From Oreocharis arfaki (lineage: Eukaryota; Chordata; Aves; Passeriformes; Paramythiidae), in assembly GCA_013398015.1 (NCBI GenBank), contig VZRR01007873.1:1-64000 (forward strand): a DNA stretch of 64,000 nt, read 5' to 3'. The notes below the pieces were generated by a model. It was not told where the DNA came from, did no database searches, and saw only the letters and a program-made list of their open reading frames with translations. The position numbers and the translations under genes were made by a program. Shown here in pieces: positions 49,501-62,385 of this stretch (position 1 is its first letter; every line of letters begins with the position of its first letter).

Positions 49501-52500
49501 CAGTTTTAATCAGAGCAATCATGAGACCTCCCAGCTTTCATGGAGGGTGTTAATATGGATTAACCCCCAATGGTGAAATGCAATATCTTATGAAGAAAAC
49601 ATATGGATGGTGGTCTGAAATTTGATATTAGCTATTTTATGTCAATTATTAGCACTTTTTTTGTTCAGGAAAATAATGACATGGAAAAATAGAGTATGAG
49701 TAGTCTCTATCACTTGGTGTCATGCCATTAGTGAAGCCTTTTTTGCTATTATCTAACAGCAAAATGCTGTTGCAATTTGTAGCGAATGCTATGTAAGGAA
49801 ATTAAGAATAAGTTACCTGACCTTGAACTCAAATGCATGGGGACTATCACAGACTGCATGCCCAGTAACTCCACTCAGATGGGTGGGGATTAAGTAAGCG
49901 CTAAATAAGTGGTGTTCATAATAGCTTATACTTTATTTAGTATAAATAGCTCTAAATAAGCAGCATACAAAGCAGTGTAACATGATGGCACAATTTGCGA
50001 ATAATGTTGCCCACAGCACATGTATCCCTTCTTCCTCTGGAAAAAAAGGCAAAGGAGGGAGAGGAAAAAGGAGCAGAGAGCTCCCTCAGGGACACGGTGC
50101 CTCTTGAGGGTATCCAAAGGTGAGCTAGAGCTCACTGGACATATCTGGCTCACAGATCTGACCTGAAATATTTGTTGTGCTAGAGTGGAAGTAGGAGCAA
50201 GGAGTTAATGTCATGCATAAACCTGTGAACATGTTAATATGTGCATACATGGAATTAGAAAAAGAAAACTGGAATGAGAGGAATTTCGTAAACTAGGTGT
50301 GACTGGAGGTTTCCAGTTTTCTTCTGAAGTTGTGTGTTTTGGATGGGAGAGGAGGGAGCAGAACCACTGCAGAAAGAGAAACTGTGTTATATGAATAGGC
50401 AGCCATGCTTTCAGGAATTTGCAAGTATTTAAGACGGTAAAGGTGCTAAATAAGAACCAGAACTTTAATTTTTTCAGGAGCTTCTGCCCGTGACACACCT
50501 TATTTTAACTGATTATTATACAAATCACAAACTACGAAGATAATTGCTTCCCTGGCCAAATGACAAAGGAATTCTTATTTCCAGTATATGCCCTGTTGAA
50601 TGCCGAAGGCATAGTACATGCTAAGGCTGATGCTTTGCTGTATAATAGACTACTGATTAGTAGTTCTCAAGCTTAATTCGGTTATGGTATGATAAATTAG
50701 GGAGTGCCTTCCTAAGTAAAACTGACATAATGCTTTTCTTCCACTGGAACTAAGATAAATCTGTGCTTCCAATACAACACCTCCAGAAAAGTTAATTAGA
50801 TTAAATTTAAAGCATCTTTTACATTTAATGTATTTGACAATTTAAAAAAAATTATGCCATTCTTCTGACATTTGAGTGTTGTGCCTGTCTAATTATTTTC
50901 CAAAGTTATGTTAGGCAACATGAGTACCACGTTCATGTGTGGCTCCTTTGTCTATATCTCTCCCCAGGGGAAATGCCTGTGTATTTTCTTTACATTCTAC
51001 TAATGTTGTTATTCATAAGAAGCCAAAGAAGACTGCTTGTACTGATTTGGCTTTTGCATTGGATACACACATTTCTCTATTTTGAATCCTACCAGAGGGA
51101 GCAAACTAAATGCATTTACCTGGAGGAAGTTTCTGAGAAGACTGATGCTGGAATATCACTGTAAAGAGAAAAAAAGGTGCTCATATTGATGGTGTCTTGC
51201 TGGAAACTGAGAATGAGAGAGATCCTAATGTCTGCTGCTGGAGAGAGAGTGTGCTCTGTGTTTTGGGGAAAGTTTTTAGCTGACAGAGAGGGAAGTGCTT
51301 TTGTATCTCTTAGACCTAGGAGACTGCCCAAAGTGACCGCCCAGCAACCAGCTAAGGCAGCAAAGCACATGTAGCTGGCTGTCATTTTGTCTGGATAAGT
51401 GGCTCTTTCTCATGCTTGATAAAGATTGATGAGGTTCTGAGCCCTTGCCAAAAATATGCCAGTGTGATTCAAATCAAGTTTGTCTTTGGAAAGATGACCT
51501 ATACTGCTTGAAAGCCATTGAGATTGAGGCTGTGAGAAAGGGCAAGAATTTGGGAACTGGATCAAGCTTAATCTGGCGGGCTTGGGGAGTCCCATACCTG
51601 TACATCTGCAGCAGGCAGATGTGTCTGTGCCAAGCAGGCAATCATAGTAAAGCCCTGAGGTCTGCTCAGATGAGCTGATGCTGAGGAGCCAAGTGTACCC
51701 CCCTAGGACCATGTGGTATAAAGAGGTTTAAGGTTAGTGGTTTTCCACCTGTTTACCTGCCCTAAATAAGCTCTGAATATGTTTGCTAAAGCATACGGGT
51801 ATGCAGTCAAATTGCTAGCAAAAATATGCAAAATACATGCCAGAGCAAATACATGAAACATTCAAAAAATATTTGTACAGGCAAATAAGGGGCTTTGCAG
51901 GCATCAGAACAGTAGGAGGGAGAAACTTTACACCATCCGCTGTGATGTTTGCGCTGTGCTGCTCAAGTGGGAGTAGTTAAGTGAGATCAAAGGTCATATT
52001 TCAACAGAGAGAAAGAATAATATATTCACATTAATCCACATAATTATTCCCAATTAGTTCAAAGATAAACATAACTGTCATTTATACATTTTATGGATTC
52101 TGTTTTTATATTTGTAGGTCACACGATGAAACCCCATGGATATTACATTACAGACTCCACCTTAAATTTAATATCCCATGAGGACAATAAGATCTACATG
52201 ATGAGAAGAAGGTGACTCCTTGGTGTTCCTACTATTACTGACCTAATAATATAAGAATATCAAAATAAAATTGAGTCAGTACTTTAATCAGTGATATTCC
52301 TATAATGGAATAGCCACGAAATGACCATATAATCATACCATATAACCAGCATGTATGTCTATACTTATTTCAGCTTGGCTTTTCTAGAAGATAGATATTT
52401 TATCAGGGAAGATATGAAAGGATTATTTAAATTTTATTTAATAGCTATTTTCAGATTATCTAGTCAAACAACACTCAGAGTCACCTACAGCACATTGCCC

Positions 52501-53246
52501 ACAAACTAATCTTGTGCAAAGTACTTCAATTTATAAAAAAACCATCCCTTACTATTGTGTCTATAATTCTATCTAACTTCCTATGTAATTGGACATTATT
52601 GGTGGATGTTACGAAGGAAGCATCATCCATCCTCTCCAAGTTCACCACAAATACCATCTGTCATTCTTTCTAGATAAAAGTTTTAACAATGAAAGTACCA
52701 TTACAAATACAATCCAGATTTACCCATTAGGCAGTAAACCACAAATTCTGCTGCTCACTTTCGAAAATTGTCCTGGGGCTGAAGAACACAAGACATGCAT
52801 AATAAAATAAAGCCCAAGTAGCTGACAAGCAGAAGAAAAGATGTGATAGTACCTCCCAGATGCTCAGAGTCCCGTTTGAGGTACAGCTGATATTGGTGTG
52901 CTTCTGAGCTGAAGGTGACCCAGAAGTCCTTGCTTAGTTGCTTCCACCCAAATTGTTGTGATGATGTAAGTCCATCCCTTTGTCCTTCACCTTGGGGCCA
53001 AAAGTCAATGGAAACCATTAAAGAATTGAAGTGATTCAAATATTTATTTGGAGTGGAAGAAGAACTCAGGAAAGGCTGCAATGAACAAGAAGGGCAGGGG
53101 CAATTTGTTGTTTGAAAAGCCAGAAGTTTTCTGTAAAAACAAACAAGATCTTCAGCTCTATTGCACCTTGAAACAAAAGCTCTCCTAGCTGGAGAGATCT
53201 CAGCTGGATAATCAGAGTTGGATGTGGATTTATTCAAAGATTGCAG
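49501..53246. other. Intergenic region without recognisable genes
   Basis: Unique sequence with only short ORFs. No splice-flanked frames with recognisable protein similarity and no obvious repeat family. Confidence 0.6.
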
Positions 53247-53723
53247 TCCCTTAGGGTGCAGCTGCACTATGTGGAGCCTTGTCTGTGAGACACAGTCTCT
53301 TCAGGGGTGTACCTGCTGTGGCACAGACTTATTCACTGCCACCACCCCTTTGAGGTGCACCTGTTCCAGCAGGGCCTTCTCCAGGGACCAATGCCTTCAG
53401 AAATAGACCTGCCCCAGCACGGCCTTACCCACAGCCACAGTCCTTTCAGAAGTAAACCTCTTCCAACATGGCCTCACCCTTGTCTGCCGTCCCTCTAGGA
53501 GGGTTCCTGCTCTATTGTGGGCTTTTCCATGGCCAAGCACTTTGAGGTGCTCCAGCACGACCTCATGCACAGCCACTGGTGCTACAAGGTGCACCTGCTG
53601 CAGCATGGATCATCCACAACCACAGATGCTTCCAAGTGCACCTTCTCCTGCGTGGACTGCTCCTTGGGCCACAGCCCCTTCAGAGGTGCACCTGCTGCGA
53701 CACAGACACAACCACAGATGCAG
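53247..53723. repeat. Degenerate tandem array, about ten units of about 48 bp
   Basis: Units start near 53247, 53296, 53346 and so on. They share a core of the form CCCTTCAGAGGTGCACCTGC, then a TGC-AGCATGG-like part and a CCACAGCCACAG-like end. Unit lengths are about 41-54 bp, mostly 47-49, with substantial divergence. The region is GC- and C-rich compared with its surroundings. Because the period is close to 16 codons, long chance frames on both strands (133-138 codons on plus) run through it. It is a diverged minisatellite or the repeat-bearing part of an unrecognised avian element, with no unique spacers between units. Confidence 0.75.
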
Positions 53724-55654
53724 AGTGTCTCATCCACAGGGGATGGTCCCTTCCACTCAAGTTCACACTGGAGTTCCAGCCTGTCCAGGACAGCAGCACA
53801 GAACCAGCAGCGATGCCCTGGTAACCTGCCAGCCCAGGCCCATCACCACTGCTGTTATCAGAATGTTCCCAGGCACAGCACTACAGCAAGGAGTGAAAGC
53901 AAAAACTGGCCACTAATGAGCATTGGACTCTAATACACAGCTGGGCAAGCAAGGCCCATGGCAAGCACAGGAGCCTGCCAATTGATAGCTAAACAGCAAT
54001 CAAATAATATATAAAACCAATGTAGCACTTTTCAATGTCCAAAAATCCCCTCCTTTCTTCTTGTCCCAGCTTTATCACAAAAAAACTGTACATTTTTTTC
54101 CAAAATGCTAAAATCTTGCTTCTCAGCATTATCATTATTACACAGTGATAAGCCCCTAATCTGTCACCAGAAATAATTACTGATACTACTTGTTCAAAGT
54201 ATTCTGTACCTAGATTATGAGACAATGAATCATTCCTGATAGAATTCAAGACAGCTTTGTGTTGGAATGTTCCACAAACCGGTCACTTTGTGTCACTGAA
54301 GGACACTGTATTTTTAAAAATTATAAAACCCAACACACTTAAGAGAAAATCTATATGATGCTGTGCAGTGGCTGATATTTGAGCTAACGTGTTCACAGGC
54401 ACATAATAGCACCATGAAGAAACACTAGGTAAGGTTTTGAAACAGCATAACTGCTTTCCAGCTAATTAGTCTGAATGCAACATGCCACCGATTGCAGATA
54501 ACAGTACCAACTCAGTAATACACCAGGGATTTCTGCTCTGTTACACATTACGGACTCCCTGTAATAGTATGCATCTCACATTTTTCAGGTGCTTTTCCAT
54601 GTTTCCTGGTCGTACATAAAGTTTCAGGTATCTGCAGATTCACACTGAATAATTGCAAAAAATAAATGCTGTATAAAGCATCTGGAATATGTGCAAAATA
54701 AATTGGTTAATTCTAGGTGTTAATCTAAGGAACATTTCTTGGAGACATCATGCTTTAGGGCTGGGATCATAGACCTGGGGAATTAATATCTTGTACCACT
54801 TCCTTCCTCCTTCTTTGAAAGATGGAATAAATAAAAGAAAACGAATTCCCTGTTGTCATTCGTGGCTCAAGTGTGGGTAAGCTCAGCCTGCTATCTCATG
54901 ACTTGAGGAGGGACCCTGGATGTCGAACTTTTCTTTCCTATTTGGCTTCCTGGCTAGAGGTGGCTCCAAGGCTCAGCAAGGACTCAAGCTCTGGTAGACA
55001 GTTTTCCTGTCCCTGCAAGCTGTGGCAAACACACATTTTTTTGACCACACATGAGAGCAGTGAAGGATTGGGGTGCTCTGGCTTGCTGCTGAAGGACTGC
55101 GGTGGCTTCCTACCAACTGTCTTACCTCATCACCAGACAAAGCAAGACCAAGTGTGCAACTGGGCCCAAGGGGGAAGCTGCCCCAGCAGAAATTATTTAC
55201 TTTTTTTTCAAGCAAAGCTTTTGAGCACACAGCAGCTGCCACAGTAACACCACTTTGTTGTTGGGATTTTGGTGGAGCAAACTTGGCAATGGAACTACAA
55301 TAAAACCAGAGAAGGGACATCCCCGAGACAGCAAACCCAAGAAGAGAGATAGTGTTTCCTGAAGTGGCATCACTGCATGTAAGGGATGGAGAGGTAAGCT
55401 ACCAAAGGGATGCTGACTATAAAACCATACCACTTTATCCTTGGTGCTGTTTTTTAAAAGGTTTTTCTCAGTAACACTACTCATGTGCCAGCTCTCTGAC
55501 AAACTCTACAGTGGGCTTGTCCATGTAGCACTCTCCAAGAAATAAGATATAATGATTACTTGCAGTATAAAGCACAGGTAAATAATTTGGCTTGATTTAA
55601 TCTTGATCCAATATTTTAAAAAAGAAAAATCATCCGAGGGTCAAAGGCCGAATC

Positions 55655-55790
55655 GGGACCCAGCTGATCTCAATCTTTTCCTGGGTATTTTCAGCACAGT
55701 CAACATCCTTGGACTAGTCACTTCACAGCTCCAGACCATCATTTTCCTCCCTGTAGAATGGACTATAGACATTCCTCCTCTGTGAGGCGT
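55655..55790 (+). repeat. MIR-like SINE relic, sense orientation
   Basis: GGACTAGTCACTTCACAGCT, then CCATCATTTTCCTCCCTGTA and GAATGGACTATAGAC match sense MIR (GGGCAAGTCACTTAACCTCT, CAGTTTCCTCATCTGTA, AAATGGGGATA). It is old and partial. Confidence 0.6.
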
Positions 55791-58700
55791 TTCAAGGAAG
55801 TTTCAGGAGAAGGATGCTATTTACGAGCAAACAGCCACGAATCAGTAAGTAACCTCATACGGAGTTTGATGGCTGCCCACCAAGCAGTGTCACAATCGTC
55901 AGCGTGACTGTGTGCAGAACACCCAGTAATATCTGTCTTTAGGACTGCTTTCGCTCCCCTTTCATGAACAAAGCATTAGCCTGGCGTTTTCAACCATTCT
56001 TTCTTGGTCAAAACAGCTGCCCTCTATATTTTGCCTGCTTGGGTATAAAAATGGAGTAAACAAACCAGCGTGATCTAGCGATGATTCATTTGGAGTCCAG
56101 AACCATAAAGTGAGAAAATATGAAGTATTTCTTCATATTTATCACCACTGGGGCCTCTGCTTCTTTTCCAGTGAAACCTGCTGTGTTATGCATGCATCTC
56201 ACCGTGCCTGCACATGGCTTTGTTTGCTTATACTGTTCTATGCCTACCTGCCCCTCCTGTGTATGCATTTATTATATAAATAACTATGAGTTAGTGAGTC
56301 TTCTGTGATCTACCCCTGAGACTTAACAGTAAGCTGCTGAAGTTCAAACGTAATGCACTGATATTAGACACAATGATAAAACTCTCCCAAAACAAGAAAA
56401 CACAAGCATACAGCAAATGCTTGACCTCGATGTGGTGGAAAACCTTGTGTGTTCCCATGGTTGTGCAGATACTCCAATGGCAGTGGTGGTGCAAGCACGA
56501 CCCTGTGCTCACCCAAGTTGAACAGATAGGGTTCAGAGCAAGGCATGTGGCACTGGTCTTTCAGTATCCCTATAAAAACAGGAGGAAACTCAAATAAGCC
56601 ATGGAAAGAACAGAAATAACAAGGTCACCCCATAAGGATTTATGGAGTTGACCATGAAAAAGCATTGCCTCTTTGGAGTGTTTGTGTACACTCTAAGAGG
56701 AGCTAGAACATGCTTCAAAGACTTGTAAGAGATAGAGTGGCTGGCAGAAGCTGCCAAACTTGCTGTGTTACACAACTGTGGAGAGACTGAGAAGCATTAA
56801 ATGGGAAGAGACAATTTTAGAGAATGTGCTGCTGCATTATCAGCAGTTATCAGCCATAACAAGACCAGCAAAACAACAGAAAGTATCCTCTCCCCCAAGA
56901 CACACAAGAAGTAAATATCGCACCAATTCACAGACGGTAGTCTTCCAAGATGATCTCACATTGAAAGCAGCAAGGGTGAATGGAACAGAAAAAGTGTAAA
57001 AATCAGCTATGGGGAATAGAAGTTTTCATGTTACAACTCACAGCAAAGGAATGGCATTAATTTGTATCGATCCATTTTAAGATAATATTAGGAGGCATAT
57101 TGTTATCTCATAAATACATTTACAGGTGTATGTGGTTTTGACTATCAAGTAGATTGGCCCAAGGGGAACTAATTGCAGATTGGACTATTATCTGCGAGTC
57201 AGTGATATAATGTCTTTAACATACTCACCTCAACTATTCATTTTAATTTAATGTATTGCAATATTTAATTTTATGTTAACAAATTAAGTGATTCCTCTCT
57301 TCAGATTTTTTTTTAAATTGCTTTATTCTATCACACTGTAGAAGAAATTATCATCTTTCTATGTAAGAAAAAAAAATACAAACTCATTTTCTATTAAAAG
57401 AATTTTTATTATGCCTATTTCTTGATATTATTATCAAGGTCTTGTTTGCCTTTTCCACCTTTTTTTTTTGATTGCAATATGAGCTTTTTCAAGGACATCA
57501 TCCTGTTTTCCCAGCTTTGAAAAAGTCAATAGTATTCTGGAAACCAGAACATATGTTATAACTTAAGAGCTATATTTACTTAAGGCACAAAAAAGAGACG
57601 GTTATGTAGGACATATATTTTTCACACCAGATTTTTAAAGCACATAAAAGTTTACTTTCCTTGCATTATATGCAGAATATTCTAAGTAGGAAATGTACAA
57701 TATATTCTATATGATAAAATGTAAACTATTTGGCAGTAAGTACCGTGTCTCAATTTTGTACTCTTGAGTTATGTGAGAAAGTAAAATCAAAGATTATTTC
57801 TGGTAGTGTGCTCCTTGCTTTACAAACTTGAGACTTTGGTTGCTTTCCAAATTACCTCCCTCTAGACCTCTGTCTGTAAAGGACAATTTTATTCGGTGCT
57901 GGACTGATAATATTCAAAAGCACTTTGATCTCAATATTATGCTCAGTGTTCTCTCCATCTGGCAATGAGCTTGAAAACCACCAAAATCATTCAACTGCTC
58001 TGTCTTTTGTCATCTCAGTTGCATGCTTGAGGCAGTATTTCTTGTCTCATATATCAATGAATATTTCTATCTGCTCCATCTTCTCTACCAAGTCATGGTG
58101 AACACTACCAGACTCTTGGCCTCCTGTCTAACACTGCTAAAGAAACACTCAAGGAGAAACATCCTACCGCACAGTGAAAGTAGTTTCCTCTAATAGTGAG
58201 TTAGAGTTTCTTCAGCAGTTGTTCTAACCTTTCCTTTACAAGCCTTTTGCTCATTGCTGATACCTGCCGTAAATGTCACATGACCTTCTAACCAGTTCTT
58301 AATTGCTATCCAATATTTCCCTACAGAGACTGATTTTTTTAATGTTTCTGATATACCCGTGACAAATACATTTTAATGGAGTCTTTATGTCTCTCTCTTA
58401 CCCACAGGGAAGCTACAAAAGGACCCTGGAGTTCAGGAGTTAAAGCTTAATGGCTCCTGGGAAAAAGGGAGTTGGTAAAAGAGACAGGTAATTGCTCTCT
58501 TTTTGAGCTACCATCAGGTCAGCTGAAACAACAATGTGAAATGCTCCAAACAAAACCAGGGATTGGTCACTTGAGCCATACCAACTGCTGGAAAACCTGA
58601 TGCCCTTTCCCTGGCACCCACACAGCACAGTGATTAATTGGCAGCCTACTGACCTAGAGAGTTTCCTGTTTTGCCTAAGCCTACAGCCATCCCCGGATCC

Positions 58701-61700
58701 ACATTCCCAGTTTGGCAAACTAACATGGGAGGCACAGGTATGACAAAAGCCCGGTGGCATTACAGGCAGTCCTCACGTCAGACTTGGAGGTGCCAATGGG
58801 TCTCTACTGGTGGTAATGTAATGATGCAGGAATGCTGCTACTGCCAGTGGAGAGAGCAAGCGACAGGCTTTGGAGATGCTGCTTATATGCATACAGTATC
58901 AATTATTTCCTACACCATTTTCTGTAGCTGTAAGTAACTTGCCAGTGTATTAAGGATGCAACTTTTTCTATCTAAAAGCATTAATGCTGAGCATACTGAT
59001 TTCAGATTCCCCTGAACGAAAATGGACCTTAAAAATATATTAAATATTACTAAATATCTGTAGGTGCCTGAAATTTACTAATAAATAATTGATCATGAAA
59101 CAGAAAGAGGACAGAAAATAAATTCTTGTTAAGGAATCATGTATTTAATATGATCAGAAAAAAGAAGTTTTATTGATATCTCTGATCAATTCTGAAACAC
59201 AGACTTGCTCTATCTATCAATCTATTAATAAAAACCATTAGCTCCTCCCTCTCATTCTAATAACCACTCAGTCTGAGCTTAGAGGCACCAATGAATTTCA
59301 GTGTCTGGCTGTATCCTGGAGGGCTCAAAGCAATTATTACCAGAACACACCTAAAACATAGGAAATTTACCCTTAGCAATCCATTGTTTTCTTTCCCAGA
59401 CATCTTCACTACTTTCCTTTCTACACCCAGTTCTGTTTTCTGTGAGGAGCAAAGTGAATGAGGAGATGAGACTGTTTTCTACATAAGATAGAGACAGGGA
59501 AAGGCAGCTCATGTCTCTTGGCCCAAGAGAAACCTGCCCTTCAGGACCAATTCCAAGTTTCAAAGTAGACAAATCCATCCTTCTCACGGCATTCATTATG
59601 TTGTATGCTGGAGGACAAAAGGTTAAAGAGGCATGTATTTCCATACATCCTGTTTGTGTGACTTGCTAAGGTCAGGCCTGAGTTCTGAAGATATGGGGAG
59701 AGACACTGGAAGAATCTTCTCTCCAAGGGAAGGTCTCTAGGGTTTAAATAGTAATTTCAGAAGTCCTGTACAGTGTCTCACATGACACATGGGCTGTAAT
59801 CAGAGCAGGCTTTTCCTCTAGGGACAGGTCTACATGCCCATAAAGACATGATGGAAGAGAGAACCGAGGAAGGTTCAGAGATTTCAAATCTCTTTGAGGT
59901 ACTGGGTCATGCTGAGCTTGCAATACCTAGCAAAATGACAATAGGAGAACATTTTTATTGTTGTCATTGTCCTTCCCTTTCTCTACTTGTGCTCACCATC
60001 TTCCATGAGGCCCAATACAGTGATTAAAAAACAGAAAGAGCATAGCTGTGCCATTGTTTTCTTTTCCTCAAATTGTTTAGCTGCATCAAAGTTTAGATTA
60101 CACTGTAATACTCCTGCTGATGTCTGCGTTTAGCCAGCAGTTTGTAAAGCAGCAGCAGCAGCAACACAAGAGCCTTGATAGCTAGAGGGTGCTGAAAATC
60201 TCTTTGTAAAAATAAATGATCATGTATAGGTCAATAATTTTAAAGCATTCAGTCTACAGTATTTCAAATCTTAACAATGTATGTGACCAAAAATTGTTTG
60301 CACATCGACCACTGTCACTGTGGTTTGAGGAAAGTTAGGCTGGATACAAGAAGGCAACTTAGCAGCACAAGGTCTCTGAGAAACCCTGAGTCAGCTCTGT
60401 GAGTTCTTAGTTGAGGTCTCTTATAAGAGATTTCTTGGTACACAAAACACAGATTTGGAGGATGGGGGGGTAGTCTCCACCTACAAGTAAACATTAAATA
60501 TGTTACGTTGCGTTCTTTGGAATGAGATTCAAGGCTGAGCCTTCCAATTTCCATCCTTGTGGAAAAATCATCAGGCACCTGAAACCTTCTCACTGCAGGC
60601 AGTAAATACCTAATAACCTTGGGCGCTCCCATGAGTAGTGCAGAAAAGAGGCAGAAAGTGAATTTAAATACTAGAGTAATGCCTCATGGAGTAAGTACTA
60701 TAGCCTGAGTAGTACAGACTGCTGATTATACCCTCCTTCCCACATTTTATGAGAAAGAATTGATTGAAGCACCTAACCTGAAGAGGAAATTCAAACAGCA
60801 AATAGATGGCTTCTTAATCCTCTTTACGGCTATGGATTAACTGCTAAGTTTTCTTCCTGAATATTTCTGACTTGTCAGTTTAGGCTGCTCCCTGTTCCTT
60901 TAGGATCCTCACACAAGATCTTAAGCTTTGCCTCTACACGCTGCAGGAAGAGTCAGCATTGAATTTAAGGGCTGTGTGTACTATTGCTGGTGAAATGGCA
61001 TGAAATAACCATCAGAAAGTTTTACACAACCTGTGTTACGTGAACATACTTCTGGTGGTTAGGAACTGTCCCTAACTCTGATGAAGTCAGCAGTTGAACC
61101 CGCACTGATGGCAGTGCTGCAGAGTCAATCTCACCATCGTGCTGGCCAGAGAACTCCACTGATGGAGCATATCCTGAGACATGAAGTATTTTCACAGAGA
61201 TTATCAATAGAAGAGTGAAACAAAAGGTTCAGGGACCATGGAGCCTTGAGGGTTTAGCCGACACAGATCACAAAGTAAAGAAAGAGAAAATGAACTTCAC
61301 TCACCAAGTGCTCCTTTCTAATGAGAGGGCTAGTTGAGCCTCATTTGACTAAAAGCTTTATTACAGATTGTGCACATATCAGCCACAAGTCAGTCATATA
61401 AATTGCTCTGATTGCTGACTACAGAAATCTCTGCTGTTACCTAAAATGATCCTTTCTTGAGGAAGTAACAGAGCAAGACAGGTGCTTGTCCATCACTATA
61501 GTATAATAATAAGAGGAAAACAATAAAGGTAAATATTTTATGGAGCAACATCTTAATTTATAATACAATATAATTTATAATCATATACAATATAATTAAA
61601 GGGTGTCATTAACTCTTGATAAAAAAAGTCAGTTTCTCACACATCAGCTTCGTGGGGTAGAACAGTTAAAAAGCCTGATCAGCTCTGGTTTACTTTCAGG

Positions 61701-62204
61701 AGACATCAGGGTGTATTCACCTCAGCTGTGATGCAGAACAGGGATCTGTAAATGTGGGGGCTACACTGTAGGCTACAGACATTTGAAGCTTTTTTATTGC
61801 CTCACTTCATCTAATCTTTAATATTTTTCTCTCATGGTGCTGGCACCAGTCATATTCCTGCTGTTGGGTGATCACAGCCGGACTGCATAAAACATAACTC
61901 TGGCATTGGGTCCTGTGTGCAATTAATGTGTTATTATTGCTGTGCTACTGTGCTACAGATTTAATTGTAAATATCCACATGGCCCTCACCCTACAGCTGA
62001 CTCCAAGACTTGGTGTCTAGTCATTCACTAGATAAAACTGGACTGTGCCCTTTCCTATGGCAAACTGCAGTTAATTGATTGCAAGGAAAAGATGCACGAT
62101 TCCAACATGGTACCTCCCATACATTCATTGTCTCTTGTTCATTCCTTGACAAGGAAGCTACAGTTTTGAAGGATTCATCTACAGCCTGTCCAGACCTGTC
62201 AAGT

Positions 62205-62385
62205 CACACGTGCTGAGTAAAGGCTTGCTCACCCTTCTGGCCCCCTCTGCCTGTCCCCTCCCGGTGACATCTCAGGTTTTGTAGCACGTAGAGGCGGCTT
62301 CTCCCTTTGCTGACCCCCTGCGTCACATGTAGCTGGCCACTGTTATCAGCCCTTCCCTAGGAACAACGTTCTGCGTAGGTCCTGT
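62205..62385. promoter_or_regulatory. GC/CpG-richer patch, candidate regulatory element
   Basis: About seven or eight CpGs fall in 180 bp of otherwise CpG-poor DNA. Local motifs include an ACACGTGC E-box-like site near 62206 and TGCGTCA near 62319 (CRE/AP-1-like). There is no transcript evidence. Confidence 0.2.

Noticed and set aside
52755..53267. 170-codon minus-strand open frame
   Set aside because: No recognisable motif and partly overlaps the 48-bp repeat array. Composition explains the lack of stops.
53247..53723. CRISPR-like array
   Set aside because: Units are contiguous and diverged with no unique spacers, and the context is vertebrate.
53515..53933. 133- and 138-codon overlapping plus frames as a protein gene
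   Set aside because: Two frames are open at once over the tandem array because the repeat period is near a multiple of three and the DNA is stop-poor.
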